Source: AM-0621 sp964386705
GTDB taxonomy: Bacteria; Planctomycetota; Planctomycetia; Planctomycetales; Planctomycetaceae
DNA: 64,000 nucleotides
Direction: 5' to 3'
NCBI GenBank assembly: GCA_964386705.1
Contig: CAYLTY010000005.1
Location: forward strand, 15,520 to 79,519
Shown piece after piece: positions 16,657 through 25,964 of the stretch (the first letter of the stretch is position 1; every line of letters begins with the position of its first letter). The notes beneath the pieces were generated by a model. The model was not told the DNA's origin, did not search any database, and saw only the letters and a program-made list of their open reading frames with translations. Both the position numbers and the translations under genes were made by a program.

Positions 16657-17048
16657 CGGCTGTGGAAGTTTTTGTTAGCTGATCATCCCAATGGTGAGTG
16701 GAAAATATCCACACCAAACATGTGAACGGTACGCATTGAGCTGGTCCGGCCATGCATCTCCGCGGCTCGCTTATGAACTGAGCGGGGCGATTGAAAGTGT
16801 GTTGGGCCTCCGCAAGCGAATACTGCATCGTTGGGACAATCAATCCGTCTGTCGTAGAGCCGGGGTGGGACACTTCGCATGGCGCAGCACCCGCTCTGCA
16901 GCCGAACTCAGAACGAGTCGTTTGGCTCCATGGTATCCTTGCGATGGTATCACGATCGGATCGGAGTGAACTTCGTCGGCATAATCTGCAATCTTCAGTC
17001 CAGGATCTCCGTCTCGGACTGGGGGCACGTCAAGAGGTCACAGCGCGT
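16657..17048. other. Non-coding stretch, decayed
   Basis: No supported gene is seen between the DUF202 gene and the transposase scrap. Confidence 0.3.
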
Positions 17049-17112
17049 AAAGCTCGGCAAATCAGAGGCCAAGCAGTCGAGGAACTGATCACATTGCTCT
17101 CACCAGCGAACT
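17049..17112 (+). pseudogene. Scrap of the integrase-type transposase N-terminus
   Basis: GQAVEELITLLSPAN is nearly identical to GQAVEELITLVSPAT in the transposase at 47.2 kb, and the DNA around it aligns from AAGCTCGGCAAA to CTCACCAGCGA. Upstream the alignment needs a frame change. It is a relic of the same IS family. Confidence 0.6.
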
Positions 17113-17197
17113 CTCAGTGCTGGCCCATGATTCACGACATCAGAAACCTTCGAAAACGCCAATGACTCGCGACGATCAGCATGAACTACACGTCGAC

Positions 17198-18388
17198 TCA
17201 TTTGGAGTCGTTTAGTTCGGCGTTCTGCCAGTTTCTAAGGGCTAAAACGAAATCATGACTCGCTCCTGATCGTTCCACCGTGATTCCGAGTTTGCGGCCG
17301 GACTCGCACAGAGCCTGTCGGATAGTAAACAGCGAATGGGCGCCTACCTCTTGGCCGTTTATATGAGTTAGTACGTCACCTGACTTGATGCCTGCCTCAT
17401 GCGCGGGCCCGTCAGGATGAAGCCAATCGATTGTCGTCTTACCACTTTGTCTTGAAACCACCAAACCACTGGCGTCAAAGACTGAGGGGTTAGAATACCG
17501 CTTACCCGGCTCAAACCATGCCTGATGACGCGGCAGGTCGAGAGTCACCTTGTAGCGAGAGAGATAGCGAAGCCCCAGCGCATTCAGTGTGCCGGCGTTA
17601 AGCCGTAGATTGTGATGCTCATAGTCACCGAATCTAAATACATCCAACTGCGCCCTTCGATTACTGACGACACCGCTGATCGTCAGAATCTTTCCGTCGG
17701 TTTCCAATGGTCGCAGTCGAGCAGCTTTCTGTAGACCCTCGAAGGTAGAGGCTGCAACTTCACCGATGCCCGGCGAGGCCATGCCAGTATCGATTAGAAA
17801 AGGAACTCGATCATCTGGCGCGACTTCAATCATCACAATCGGACGATTGAATGGATCACGCTCTATCGCCACTGGCATACGATGCAACGCGGGCGTCTGT
17901 TCGAACAGGGTCACGCTGCCGGCATCAAAATCCAGCTCGATCACAAACTTCTGAAGAAAATTGATTCCCAACACGCCCCGAATGTCGTAACCCGACACGC
18001 GTCGCATATCTGCCAAGTTGACACTCACCGTGTCTCCTTGAACCTGAATGTTAGTGCCAGACAACTTGGCGTCTGGAAACACATACGTTTGCGGAACCCC
18101 TTTCGGGTACGAACGTCGACTTCGACTCAAAGGTCCTATTTCTTCCACCAACGATTGATCCAAGACATTCGTCATTGCTCCGGTGTCAAGTAAAAATGCG
18201 TACTCGATCTCTCGAATGGCCACGGGAACTAGCAGTACATCGCCGCGTTTCGCAACTGCGAAGCGTGCAATTGCACTTTGAGGCCAAATGTGCTCAAGCG
18301 GCGGAGCCGATCTAACTTGCTCTTGTCCCGTAGCGACTAGTGTATCGATGAAAAGATACAACCACGCAAAGAACATTGCTCGACTCAT
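17198..18388 (-). CDS. Secreted double-retropepsin/PDZ protein, subfamily I, copy A, 396 aa
   Basis: A signal peptide (MSRAMFFAWLYLFIDTLVAT) is followed by two retropepsin-like aspartyl protease units with catalytic motifs FLLDTGA (Asp68) and FLIDTGM (Asp200). Each unit carries its hydrophobic-Gly partner (VLGINFL, LGLRYLSRY). A C-terminal PDZ domain (about 310-390) contains DGPAHEAGIKSGDVLTHING. Paired DTG units suggest an enzyme that folds without dimerising and works outside the cytosol, possibly on a bound peptide via PDZ. The start at ATG 18388 is set by the signal peptide and GGAG upstream, although the frame is open to 18463. Its closest relative in the window is at 34.0 kb. Confidence 0.8.
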   Translation of the reverse strand: MSRAMFFAWLYLFIDTLVATGQEQVRSAPPLEHIWPQSAIARFAVAKRGDVLLVPVAIREIEYAFLLDTGAMTNVLDQSLVEEIGPLSRSRRSYPKGVPQTYVFPDAKLSGTNIQVQGDTVSVNLADMRRVSGYDIRGVLGINFLQKFVIELDFDAGSVTLFEQTPALHRMPVAIERDPFNRPIVMIEVAPDDRVPFLIDTGMASPGIGEVAASTFEGLQKAARLRPLETDGKILTISGVVSNRRAQLDVFRFGDYEHHNLRLNAGTLNALGLRYLSRYKVTLDLPRHQAWFEPGKRYSNPSVFDASGLVVSRQSGKTTIDWLHPDGPAHEAGIKSGDVLTHINGQEVGAHSLFTIRQALCESGRKLGITVERSGASHDFVLALRNWQNAELNDSK

Positions 18389-18527
18389 GTTACGCTCCGT
18401 CGCCAACAACGCGTCTGGCTTCACGGTTGTCGACGTTAAAACGAGAGTGTGCCCACCTTGCATTTTTTGGTCAAGGTGTTGTTGTGCGGTGCTTGCCTTT
18501 CAAGTGCGGGGACGTGAATCAAGCCAA

Positions 18528-19265
18528 TCACCAGTTAAATGCGACTCGAACGCCCACCTCTTCCACGGTGCCATCGCTTGTATTGCCCGCCGCATCGCGA
18601 TGGGCAACTGCTTAGCTCAATTCAACCTTGGCGTTCGGCTTGAGGAACCAGTTCAACCCCAGCGCAAAGTCGTCCACGGCGCTGCCATCGATTCCAGAAT
18701 CCGTCAGGTCGATCCTCGAGTATCGCCCCGGGACTTGCCATGCACCCCGACACCCACTCTTTATTGAAAAGTTTGCGAGTGGCGACACTCGATCAAAACG
18801 CGCCTGCTTTCGATCGTAAGCCCGATGCTCCCCGGTCAGGAAATAAAGAAACGCGATATATCCACCTTGGAAGTAAACGGTACCTAAGGGATCTGGACTG
18901 GCGGCGGGAAATCGCTCTCTTGAATTGTATGTCCAACTCCGTTGATACTCAGCTTGCAGTGCCCAAGATCCATAGTTGATGACCAACTCCGGCACCGCTA
19001 GGGTCTGCTGGTCTCCTAACAGCTGAGCTTGAGCTACGATCTTGTGGAGTGCAGCCGGGCCATAGTGGACTGAAGTTCGTAAACGATCTCGCACAATGCC
19101 GTCATCAAGGCTCCGATGGCTAACTCCCAGCCCCAAGTGGACTAAACGGCTGTTATCTTCAGATGCCAGCGGCAAGTACGTCAATCGTCCCAAACATTCA
19201 TCTGGCAAGTTCCTTTGCCTAGGCATTGAGGCGGTTGTTTGCACCGGAGTTTGAACGTTTCGCCA
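18528..19265 (-). pseudogene. Porin (phosphate-selective OprO/P-like), C-terminal half, broken
   Basis: The chain aligns with the last half of the intact porin at 30.1 kb: LTGEHRAYDRKQARFDRV against LTGEHRPYNRKQGAIDRI, and LGLNWFLKPNAKVEL against LGLNWYLNNYAKIQF. The N-terminal half is missing. A TAA codon near 18612 stops the frame, yet the same frame continues for 30 more residues with a proper outer-membrane ending (VGVRVAFNW). So the gene has lost its front and gained a nonsense codon. Confidence 0.75.
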
Positions 19266-19595
19266 CCTCCACTTATTCGAAATAAGTGTCAGCTGTAGCG
19301 GATATATTCGGTTGTGCGGGCTCTAACTGAGTGTCGATTTCTCCAGTGCGGGCTGAAATGGGCCGGAGTGATTGGGCTCAGCGCTGGGTGAGAAGAAATT
19401 TCTTCAAAGCGCCCGGCGCAAGAAAGAAAACATGCGTTCTTACTGTGAGAGGCGACTCCCTCTGACTCCATCTTGGCCTTTCTTGTAATTGTTATTTCCG
19501 GTATATGATCCGGGGGGCGGCCTGCCAGTCTGCCTGAGATTTTAGGGAAGTCATCGCGGTAGCCAGAGATGATCTGCCCTCGGAAGAATGCAGTC
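19266..19595. other. Intergenic stretch between porin relic and protease gene
   Basis: No gene is seen. The left part probably held the lost front of the porin. The right part, AT-rich around 19480-19510, would hold the promoter for the plus-strand protease gene. Confidence 0.3.
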
Positions 19596-20807
19596 ATGAA
19601 GACGCCATCTCGCAGCTTTTTTCAACTCCTGCTGGCCGTGCTGTGTAGTATAGACGTGATGCAAGTACGAGACGCCTTAGGAGAAGAGGCTATCGAGCAC
19701 GATATAGCCGTGATTGACAGCTTCACGGTTGCGAAGCACGGGGATGTCTTGTGCATACCGGTAGTGGTAGCCGACCTTGAGAAGCCGCAACTATGCATGA
19801 TCGACACAGGCGCTGAGGTTTCGGCTTTTGATGTTTCACTTGCACCGAGATTAGGCCTGTGTATGGGAAAGGCCAGTCTAGCTGGACCAGCGGGGCTTAC
19901 CAGTAGCGACATGTATCCGGCTCCTCGCGTAACAGCAGGGCATATTACATTCGATGGGGCATCGAGCGTTCTGACGGTCGATATGTCTGCTATTCGCCGT
20001 GCTACAGGCCATGAGGTCACGGGGATACTGGGAATGGATTTTCTGCGCCGCCACACGTTCCGGGTCGACTTCGATGCCGGGAAAATCGACTTTCTGCGGG
20101 TTTCAAAGTCAGAACTCGATCTGGAAGGGAAGCCAATCCAAGTGTTTTATTTTGGCGGCAACACCCCCCTGGTTACCGGTGCAGCATCACGGAAAGATAT
20201 CGACCGATTCATCGTTGATACAGGAGCAACGGTAGCGGGCGGGGTTGAGTTAAGGGCATACGACAGAATGATATCAGCAGGGGAAATCCTCGGCCTGACA
20301 GATAGTCGCGTACTCACGGTGTCCGGCGCTTCTCAGATGGCATCTGGACGAGCTGAATTGCTGGCAGTGAAAGGATTCAGCGTGTCGCGGCCGGTAGTGA
20401 CTCGAACCGACGCGAATTACCTGGGCTTAGGATTCTGGTCCCGATTCCTTGTGACCTTTGATTTTCCGCGTAGAACGATCTATCTCAGCAAGGGGCGCCG
20501 GTTTGAAGAGCCGGACCTCTACAACTGGTCGGGAATATGTCTGGTTCGTGATGATGATGGGTTCAGAGTTCTTTCCACGATCTGTGGTTCACCGGCAGAC
20601 GTCGCCGGTGTTGCGACCGATGACAGGCTTTTGCGTGTGGGAAATACGGCGGTGGCAGGAATCAGTCTCTTTGAAGTCCGTCGTCAGATCATGCTCGCGC
20701 GCGATCACCTGAATGTGGAGATCGACAGAAATGGCGCGTCTCTGACTTTCCTGCTGGGAATGAAAACCCCGGCTGTGCAAGGTTCGTCTTTACCGAACCC
20801 GAACTAA
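19596..20807 (+). CDS. Secreted double-retropepsin/PDZ protein, subfamily II, copy A, 403 aa
   Basis: A signal peptide (MKTPSRSFFQLLLAVLCS...) is followed by two aspartyl units, CMIDTGAEVSAFD (Asp70) and FIVDTGATVAGG (Asp208), each with its partner strand (ILGMDFLRRH, LGLGFWSRF), and a PDZ domain at the end (SPADVAGVATDDRLLRVG). VTGAASRKDIDRFIVDTGA is shared almost word for word with the protein at 46.0 kb, defining a second subfamily apart from the minus-strand ones. ATG 19596 is chosen because it begins the signal sequence, although the frame is open from 19569. It lies directly before a sensor kinase gene on the same strand. Confidence 0.8.
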   Translation: MKTPSRSFFQLLLAVLCSIDVMQVRDALGEEAIEHDIAVIDSFTVAKHGDVLCIPVVVADLEKPQLCMIDTGAEVSAFDVSLAPRLGLCMGKASLAGPAGLTSSDMYPAPRVTAGHITFDGASSVLTVDMSAIRRATGHEVTGILGMDFLRRHTFRVDFDAGKIDFLRVSKSELDLEGKPIQVFYFGGNTPLVTGAASRKDIDRFIVDTGATVAGGVELRAYDRMISAGEILGLTDSRVLTVSGASQMASGRAELLAVKGFSVSRPVVTRTDANYLGLGFWSRFLVTFDFPRRTIYLSKGRRFEEPDLYNWSGICLVRDDDGFRVLSTICGSPADVAGVATDDRLLRVGNTAVAGISLFEVRRQIMLARDHLNVEIDRNGASLTFLLGMKTPAVQGSSLPNPN

Positions 20808-21035
20808 GGCGATGTGAATACTCGGTGAGAGCTGCAGTGAACGGATGAGCGAACCCGTCCGGCCCATCTTAGTCGCGTCTGAAGTGTCCTTGGCCTAGAC
20901 TTTCCGCTGCAAGAACTGCGATGCTCTTTTGCAGTCGGGGGCGAGTTCAATGGGCGCTTTGTGCTTGTCTCTCTGGGCGTGATCGATGTGAGGGCGATCG
21001 CGGGCGAGTAGTTGTCTTGGGATTCGGAGAGCGGG

Positions 21036-22556
21036 ATGTGGAAACGGATTATCGCTCCGGCATTAGTTGTAAGCCTGTTTTGGCTAATCGTAGGTGGAGC
21101 AACAACGTTTTATTTGTCTTGGCATGATCGAGAGCTTGATCGGGTGATAGAAGAAAATGTTGCTTGCATTCGCGCCGCGAATGCAATGCAGGAGACGGTA
21201 TGGCAGTTTCAATCTGCCTTAAGGGGAATGGCTCGGAATCGCCAGCAAGTTCCTGACGCAAAGCTCTTGGGGCTTGCATCACGTTTTAATGGATTGCTGC
21301 AACAAGTACAGCGATCTGCGGATGGTGAAGATGCGAAACTATGCGCAACTAGGATCCGAACTGCGTACGACACATACTTTACTAGATTGACTGCCGCAAA
21401 CGGCAGCTTGTCAGGAGATACCACAACACTCAATGAATTGGCGGAGTTGGCGGGAGGGGCGATAGAACCTATTCAACAGTTCGCTCTTCTCAACGACCAA
21501 CTCATGCAGCGGGGCTCGCAAGATCGCCAGCGCCTCACTGGATGGATAATTTGGGGAAGGGCTGCGATGTTATTGATCGGGCCTGGGCTTGGCCTATTGA
21601 TGGGGCTTCGCCTAGCCCGCCAACTTCAACATTCGATGACGCGAATCAGCGTGCGGCTACGGGCGGTTGCCGGAGACTTGGAACAGGAAGTTGGTCGGCT
21701 TGAGATCACCCCACAAGCCGACTTACATGCGATACAACAGCAGTTGGAAGTTGTTGCCGAACGAATTCGCAGCGTGCTTCAGGAACTGAATCAAGCTCGC
21801 ATGGAGGCGGTTCGAGCGGAGCAGCTAGCCATGGTCGGGGAATTAGCCGCCGGAGTTGCCCATGAACTGCGCAACCCCATGACTTCAGTGAAACTACTCA
21901 TACAAACCGTCCAGCGGCGTTGGCAAGAGGCTGCTCCCCCGGAAACGTTTAACGTGGTTATGCAGGAAATCCTGCACATGGAATCAATCATACAAGGACT
22001 CCTGGATTTCGCACGCCCCCAGCAGATACGAAAGGCACGATATGATTTGCGGCAGAATGTGCTTCGCGCCGTCAGCCTTACTGAAGCTCGTGGCCGACAG
22101 AGTAACATTTCCTTGTATGTGAATTCGATTGATGAGCCGGTATGGGTGAATGCGGACTGCGACCAAATCCACCAAGTTTGCGTCAATCTTTTACTGAACG
22201 GGATTGAGTCAATCAACGATGGTGGCAGCATCCATATCGTCGTCACGAAGGATGACGATGCGGAGATCGCTCGCGTGCAATTCAAAGACTCTGGAGCAGG
22301 CATTCCAGATGCCGTCCTTCCCCGATTGTTCGACCCCTTTGTCACATCCAAAGACCACGGACACGGGCTCGGTCTCGCCGTTAGTCGTCGAATTGTGTCA
22401 AACCATTCTGGGCGATTGTCAGCAGAAAATCATCCGAGCGGAGGAGCGGTAATGACCTTGGAGTTGCCGCTCGATCACTTGGCTTCGGTAGATGTGGCCA
22501 CCACTGAGCAACATCGCGTGGCGGTACGAAAGTATATTGCGGTTCCGTCAACATGA
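21036..22556 (+). CDS. Membrane sensor histidine kinase, NtrB-like, 506 aa
   Basis: An N-terminal membrane helix (IIAPALVVSLFWLIVGGATT), a sensor region of about 140 residues outside the cytosol, and a second helix (WGRAAMLLIGPGLGLLMGL) precede a HAMP-like linker. The phosphoacceptor domain reads GELAAGVAHELRNPMTSVKL, with His276. The ATP-binding domain has VNLLLNGIES (N box), DSGAGIPD (G1) and HGHGLGLAVSRRI (G2). The kinase would respond to an envelope signal and phosphorylate a response regulator, but none is adjacent; the only one in the window is at 44.2 kb. ATG 21036 follows GGAG by six bases, and the M-W start matches the paralog at 42.7 kb. Confidence 0.85.
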   Translation: MWKRIIAPALVVSLFWLIVGGATTFYLSWHDRELDRVIEENVACIRAANAMQETVWQFQSALRGMARNRQQVPDAKLLGLASRFNGLLQQVQRSADGEDAKLCATRIRTAYDTYFTRLTAANGSLSGDTTTLNELAELAGGAIEPIQQFALLNDQLMQRGSQDRQRLTGWIIWGRAAMLLIGPGLGLLMGLRLARQLQHSMTRISVRLRAVAGDLEQEVGRLEITPQADLHAIQQQLEVVAERIRSVLQELNQARMEAVRAEQLAMVGELAAGVAHELRNPMTSVKLLIQTVQRRWQEAAPPETFNVVMQEILHMESIIQGLLDFARPQQIRKARYDLRQNVLRAVSLTEARGRQSNISLYVNSIDEPVWVNADCDQIHQVCVNLLLNGIESINDGGSIHIVVTKDDDAEIARVQFKDSGAGIPDAVLPRLFDPFVTSKDHGHGLGLAVSRRIVSNHSGRLSAENHPSGGAVMTLELPLDHLASVDVATTEQHRVAVRKYIAVPST

Positions 22557-22712
22557 ATTGGCTGCGTTTAGGACCGACCTTGGAATTATGAGGATTACGT
22601 GGACCGGATGGCATAGCGGTTGGAAGAAAGCTAACCGCAGCCGAAAGTCACTTGTGCGGAGTTCGCACTGCTAGCGGATCTCTACAGACGGCGCTTGCGG
22701 ACGATCATAGCA

Positions 22713-24278
22713 TTATTTGGCAGGGACAAAGTCGGCGTCTAACACGGTATTACCCGACGCGGTGAACAGACGAAATTGAGCTTTGTTGTAGGATGTAAGC
22801 GTCATCAAGAATTCGATGCGGGCCTTGTCCAGCGCTTGCAGAGACTGCAGCGCTTCGATTGGTAGTCCCGCGCCCTCACTAATACGTTGCACGTTCTTGT
22901 GGAGTGAATCAACAGCGGAACTAACCGATAGTCGCGCGATCTCGAGTTGCTCTTTTCGTGACGACACCGTCTCATGACTGGATACCACTTCTTCAACCAC
23001 GCGATCCGTCACTCTCGATAGTTGCAATTGGGCGTTTTCAAGTTCGAGTTGCTCTCCTTGGAGTCGAGAGCGGTCCCCCAGGCCGAGGTTGCGGATCTGC
23101 CAGACGGCAGTCGCTTGAAGGTCTTCACGAGTATCAAAGCTATTAAAGAAGCCCTTAGGATCCCCCACGTAGCCGCCGCCGAAACCTCCGGCTTGGTATC
23201 CGACCTGGACTTTCGGCAGAAGTGGTGCCCAGCCCGCTTGTTCCACCCTGCAACTTGCGGCACCGACCAGCCATCGGCCCTCTTCGATCTCCGGGCGGTT
23301 CCTCAACGCAAGTTCCACGAAGGCCGCGGGGTCGGCTTCGACAGGATAGATTTCGACGGGAACAAGTTTTGTTTCAATGGGAACAAGTTGTATTTGTGCA
23401 TCCAGGTGCAATCGGCGAGCAAGCGCCGCAGACGAGGTGATCGAACGCTCTTGCGCAAGTCGCAACTGCTGTTTGCGGAATTGTAACTCGGTTTGCGCTC
23501 GTGCGGCATCAGAAGGCAGACCGACCTCCCTCTTGGCGAAAGAGGCTGTGACATCAGACAGGCGTTGTGCGTGGTTCAACGTTTCCTGCGCGATGGCAAT
23601 CGTCGCATGGGCCGCCAATAGATCGAAGTACCCTTCAGCGATGTCAAGTAGGGCTTGATTACGCGTCGCACCTACAGATGCGGAGCGTGCATGGGTAATT
23701 TGATGAGCTGTCAGGCGGGCATACAGAGTTTCGGACAAGTCCCACGAAAGTACTGGTCCGCCCGATATTGAAAGAGAATTGCGGCGCGTATCCAATATCT
23801 CGCCGATCGCGCGCTGAATCTGTCCGTCGTGATACTGATAGGTTGGTCCCACAATCAGATCGGGTAGCCACATCGCCCGCGCTGCGTTTTCTCGCAGCAC
23901 GGCTGATTCGTACCGGTTCCGTGCGATTTGAACTTCAAGACTATTGGCGTCACCAAGGCGCATCGCCGTCGACAAATCTAACGGATAGATCTGTCGCCCC
24001 TCACGAGGCTCGACCGCAAACGGAAGTTCTTGTGGCGGTGGTTGATACTTCGAAGTGCGAACCGCATCGCCAGCGTCAGCACTCGACGCCGACGCGAGTT
24101 GAATCTTCTCAGATTCTCGTTCCGCTTCGGAACGGCTGGACTCGCTTGCTGGTTGCGCAAAGGTAATTGACGAGGGCAGCGTTATGTGGCAGCCGGCGGT
24201 GGTGGAAGCCACCAGCAAGCCTGAGAGTACCGCGGCTTGATCCCACATTTTGGAGCAGACACGGACGCGAGAACGCAT
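22713..24278 (-). CDS. TolC-like outer membrane efflux lipoprotein, block A, 521 aa
   Basis: The start at ATG 24278 (GGGGA upstream) gives a lipoprotein signal ending STTAGC. The mature chain has the two internal OEP repeats of TolC: long coiled helices (SLEVQIARNRYESAVLRENA, ELQFRKQQLRLAQER, VVEEVVSSHETVSSRKEQLE) and two beta segments for the outer-membrane barrel (LSISGGPVLSW, VQVGYQAGGF). It would form the exit duct for the RND pump encoded upstream on the same strand. The adaptor gene ends 215 bases before this start, so transcription may be shared. Confidence 0.85.
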   Translation of the reverse strand: MRSRVRVCSKMWDQAAVLSGLLVASTTAGCHITLPSSITFAQPASESSRSEAERESEKIQLASASSADAGDAVRTSKYQPPPQELPFAVEPREGRQIYPLDLSTAMRLGDANSLEVQIARNRYESAVLRENAARAMWLPDLIVGPTYQYHDGQIQRAIGEILDTRRNSLSISGGPVLSWDLSETLYARLTAHQITHARSASVGATRNQALLDIAEGYFDLLAAHATIAIAQETLNHAQRLSDVTASFAKREVGLPSDAARAQTELQFRKQQLRLAQERSITSSAALARRLHLDAQIQLVPIETKLVPVEIYPVEADPAAFVELALRNRPEIEEGRWLVGAASCRVEQAGWAPLLPKVQVGYQAGGFGGGYVGDPKGFFNSFDTREDLQATAVWQIRNLGLGDRSRLQGEQLELENAQLQLSRVTDRVVEEVVSSHETVSSRKEQLEIARLSVSSAVDSLHKNVQRISEGAGLPIEALQSLQALDKARIEFLMTLTSYNKAQFRLFTASGNTVLDADFVPAK

Positions 24279-24493
24279 AACTTCCCCTGACTTCCGCAAG
24301 GATATTGCGGATGACCCGGCTGAATCTGGCAGTCTGGCGGCTCCCAGATTCAGTCCGAGTTGAGTCATCGGAACTCCAGGCAGGAAACTTCACACGTTCG
24401 TTACAGCAGCTTCATACGGAACGGGAAGCACTCGCGCCATAGTCGGCAAACTTTGCCCATTCTTCGGGTTCCTCTTAGCGTAAAGTCAGAGAA

Positions 24494-25912
24494 CTAATGA
24501 TCACTCACGCGGGACGCCACGACCTGCTGGCCATCAGCGAGATTACCCTTGTTGCTGACAATGACTTCCTCATCACCCGTCAACCCAGACAAAATCTGGA
24601 CGAAGCGTCCATCGTCGTAGCCGGTTTGGACGCGAACGCGACGCGTCAAGCCATCATTTACAGTCACCACAAACAGACCATCGCTCGTTCCATACAGCGC
24701 TGACGCCGGAACGACTTGCGCGTCTTTGACATCTGACAGGACCAACGACACAGAGCCGAACATGCCCGGATACAGCTTGTCACCTGGATTCTTGACGTCG
24801 ATTTCAACGCGCATGGTACGCGACTTTTCCTCCAGACTTCTTGCAATCCGAGCGACAATTCCTGTCACGACTTCTGATCGCAACGCATCGAACTTCATGC
24901 TGACGGGATTGCCTAATCGCACAAGCGGAACTTCCTTCTCGGGAACGCGCATTACAATGGTTACACTCTGCGTGCCGGCGATAGTGAATGGCGGCGTCGC
25001 CTTATCGCTGCTTGGACTGTGCACATATTCGCCGGGATCGACATTACGATGAATGATGGTCCCTGAGTAAGGCGCCTTTAGTCGCGCGTAGTCCGCTTGA
25101 ACACGGGTCTTCTCTCGATCCGAGATGGCTACTGCGACCTTGGCCATCTTTGTCTTAACATCCGCTTGAGCGTTCGCGAGTTTAGCCTTAAGGATGACAA
25201 GATCCGTTTGTACAGATCGGTGCTTGGCGATCATGCTGTCGTAAGCTGAACGCGACGCAAAGTAAGCGAGTTCCTTCTCATCGGCGACTTGGGGGCTGCC
25301 TGTCTTGTCAGCGGCCAAAGCTGCGTAACGCTCAAATTCTCGCTTACGAAAGTTGCGTTCGGCATCGGCTTTCTTCACTTCTGCGGCGGCAAGTTCCAAT
25401 TGAGAACTATGCGTTTCCAAGGCGCCTTCAGCAGCGTCAACCGCCGTCCGAGTTTGAGCCAGTTCAGCCTCCGCCAGAGCTACCAAGGCATCCTTGTAAC
25501 TCAACTCTTGCTGCAGCTCCGGAACGTCTACCTCCAGCAAAATCTGGCCCGCCTCGACCGTATCACCGATGTCGACGTTGACGCTTTTCACATACCCAGA
25601 GATTCGCGAGAAAAGATCCGCCGACGCGGCAGCCTCGACCACTCCTGGCTGCGAGAACTTTTGAACGAGATTGCGGCGCACGGGCACAATAGTTTGGACA
25701 GAAATAGCCTGACCGGACGCTGGCCGAGTTGCGTTGATGACGGAATTGCCGTTCACAGAGCCGGATTCGGCCGCGGTTTTCTCTTCGTTACGGGCGTTGC
25801 TTGCTGGCGGAGCCGCGACAGAGTCATTGCACCCAGTCAATCCAATGCTGCCGAGAGCAATCAGAGAAAATATGGCAGCACCAGCCAAGAATTGTTGAAT
25901 CGTGATCATCAT
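24494..25912 (-). CDS. RND membrane-fusion adaptor lipoprotein, block A, 472 aa
   Basis: A lipoprotein signal ends LIALGSIGLTGC. The lipoyl halves are visible as VKSVNVDIGDTVEAGQILLE and, past a coiled coil, YSGTIIHRNVDPGEYVHS, so the hairpin is complete. The coiled coil between them (about 140-270) is long, rich in Ala/Lys/Glu. Beta-barrel and membrane-proximal domains follow (VPEKEVPLVRLGNPVSMKF). The protein would bridge the permease and the TolC partner in the periplasm. Start ATG 25912 has GGAG eight bases upstream; the permease gene ends 52 bases before it, so the two are one operon. Confidence 0.88.
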   Translation of the reverse strand: MMITIQQFLAGAAIFSLIALGSIGLTGCNDSVAAPPASNARNEEKTAAESGSVNGNSVINATRPASGQAISVQTIVPVRRNLVQKFSQPGVVEAAASADLFSRISGYVKSVNVDIGDTVEAGQILLEVDVPELQQELSYKDALVALAEAELAQTRTAVDAAEGALETHSSQLELAAAEVKKADAERNFRKREFERYAALAADKTGSPQVADEKELAYFASRSAYDSMIAKHRSVQTDLVILKAKLANAQADVKTKMAKVAVAISDREKTRVQADYARLKAPYSGTIIHRNVDPGEYVHSPSSDKATPPFTIAGTQSVTIVMRVPEKEVPLVRLGNPVSMKFDALRSEVVTGIVARIARSLEEKSRTMRVEIDVKNPGDKLYPGMFGSVSLVLSDVKDAQVVPASALYGTSDGLFVVTVNDGLTRRVRVQTGYDDGRFVQILSGLTGDEEVIVSNKGNLADGQQVVASRVSDH

Positions 25913-25964
25913 CTCATTAACTCCGCGAAGAACGTCTCGGCCTTGTTATTTACGTGCATGTGCT

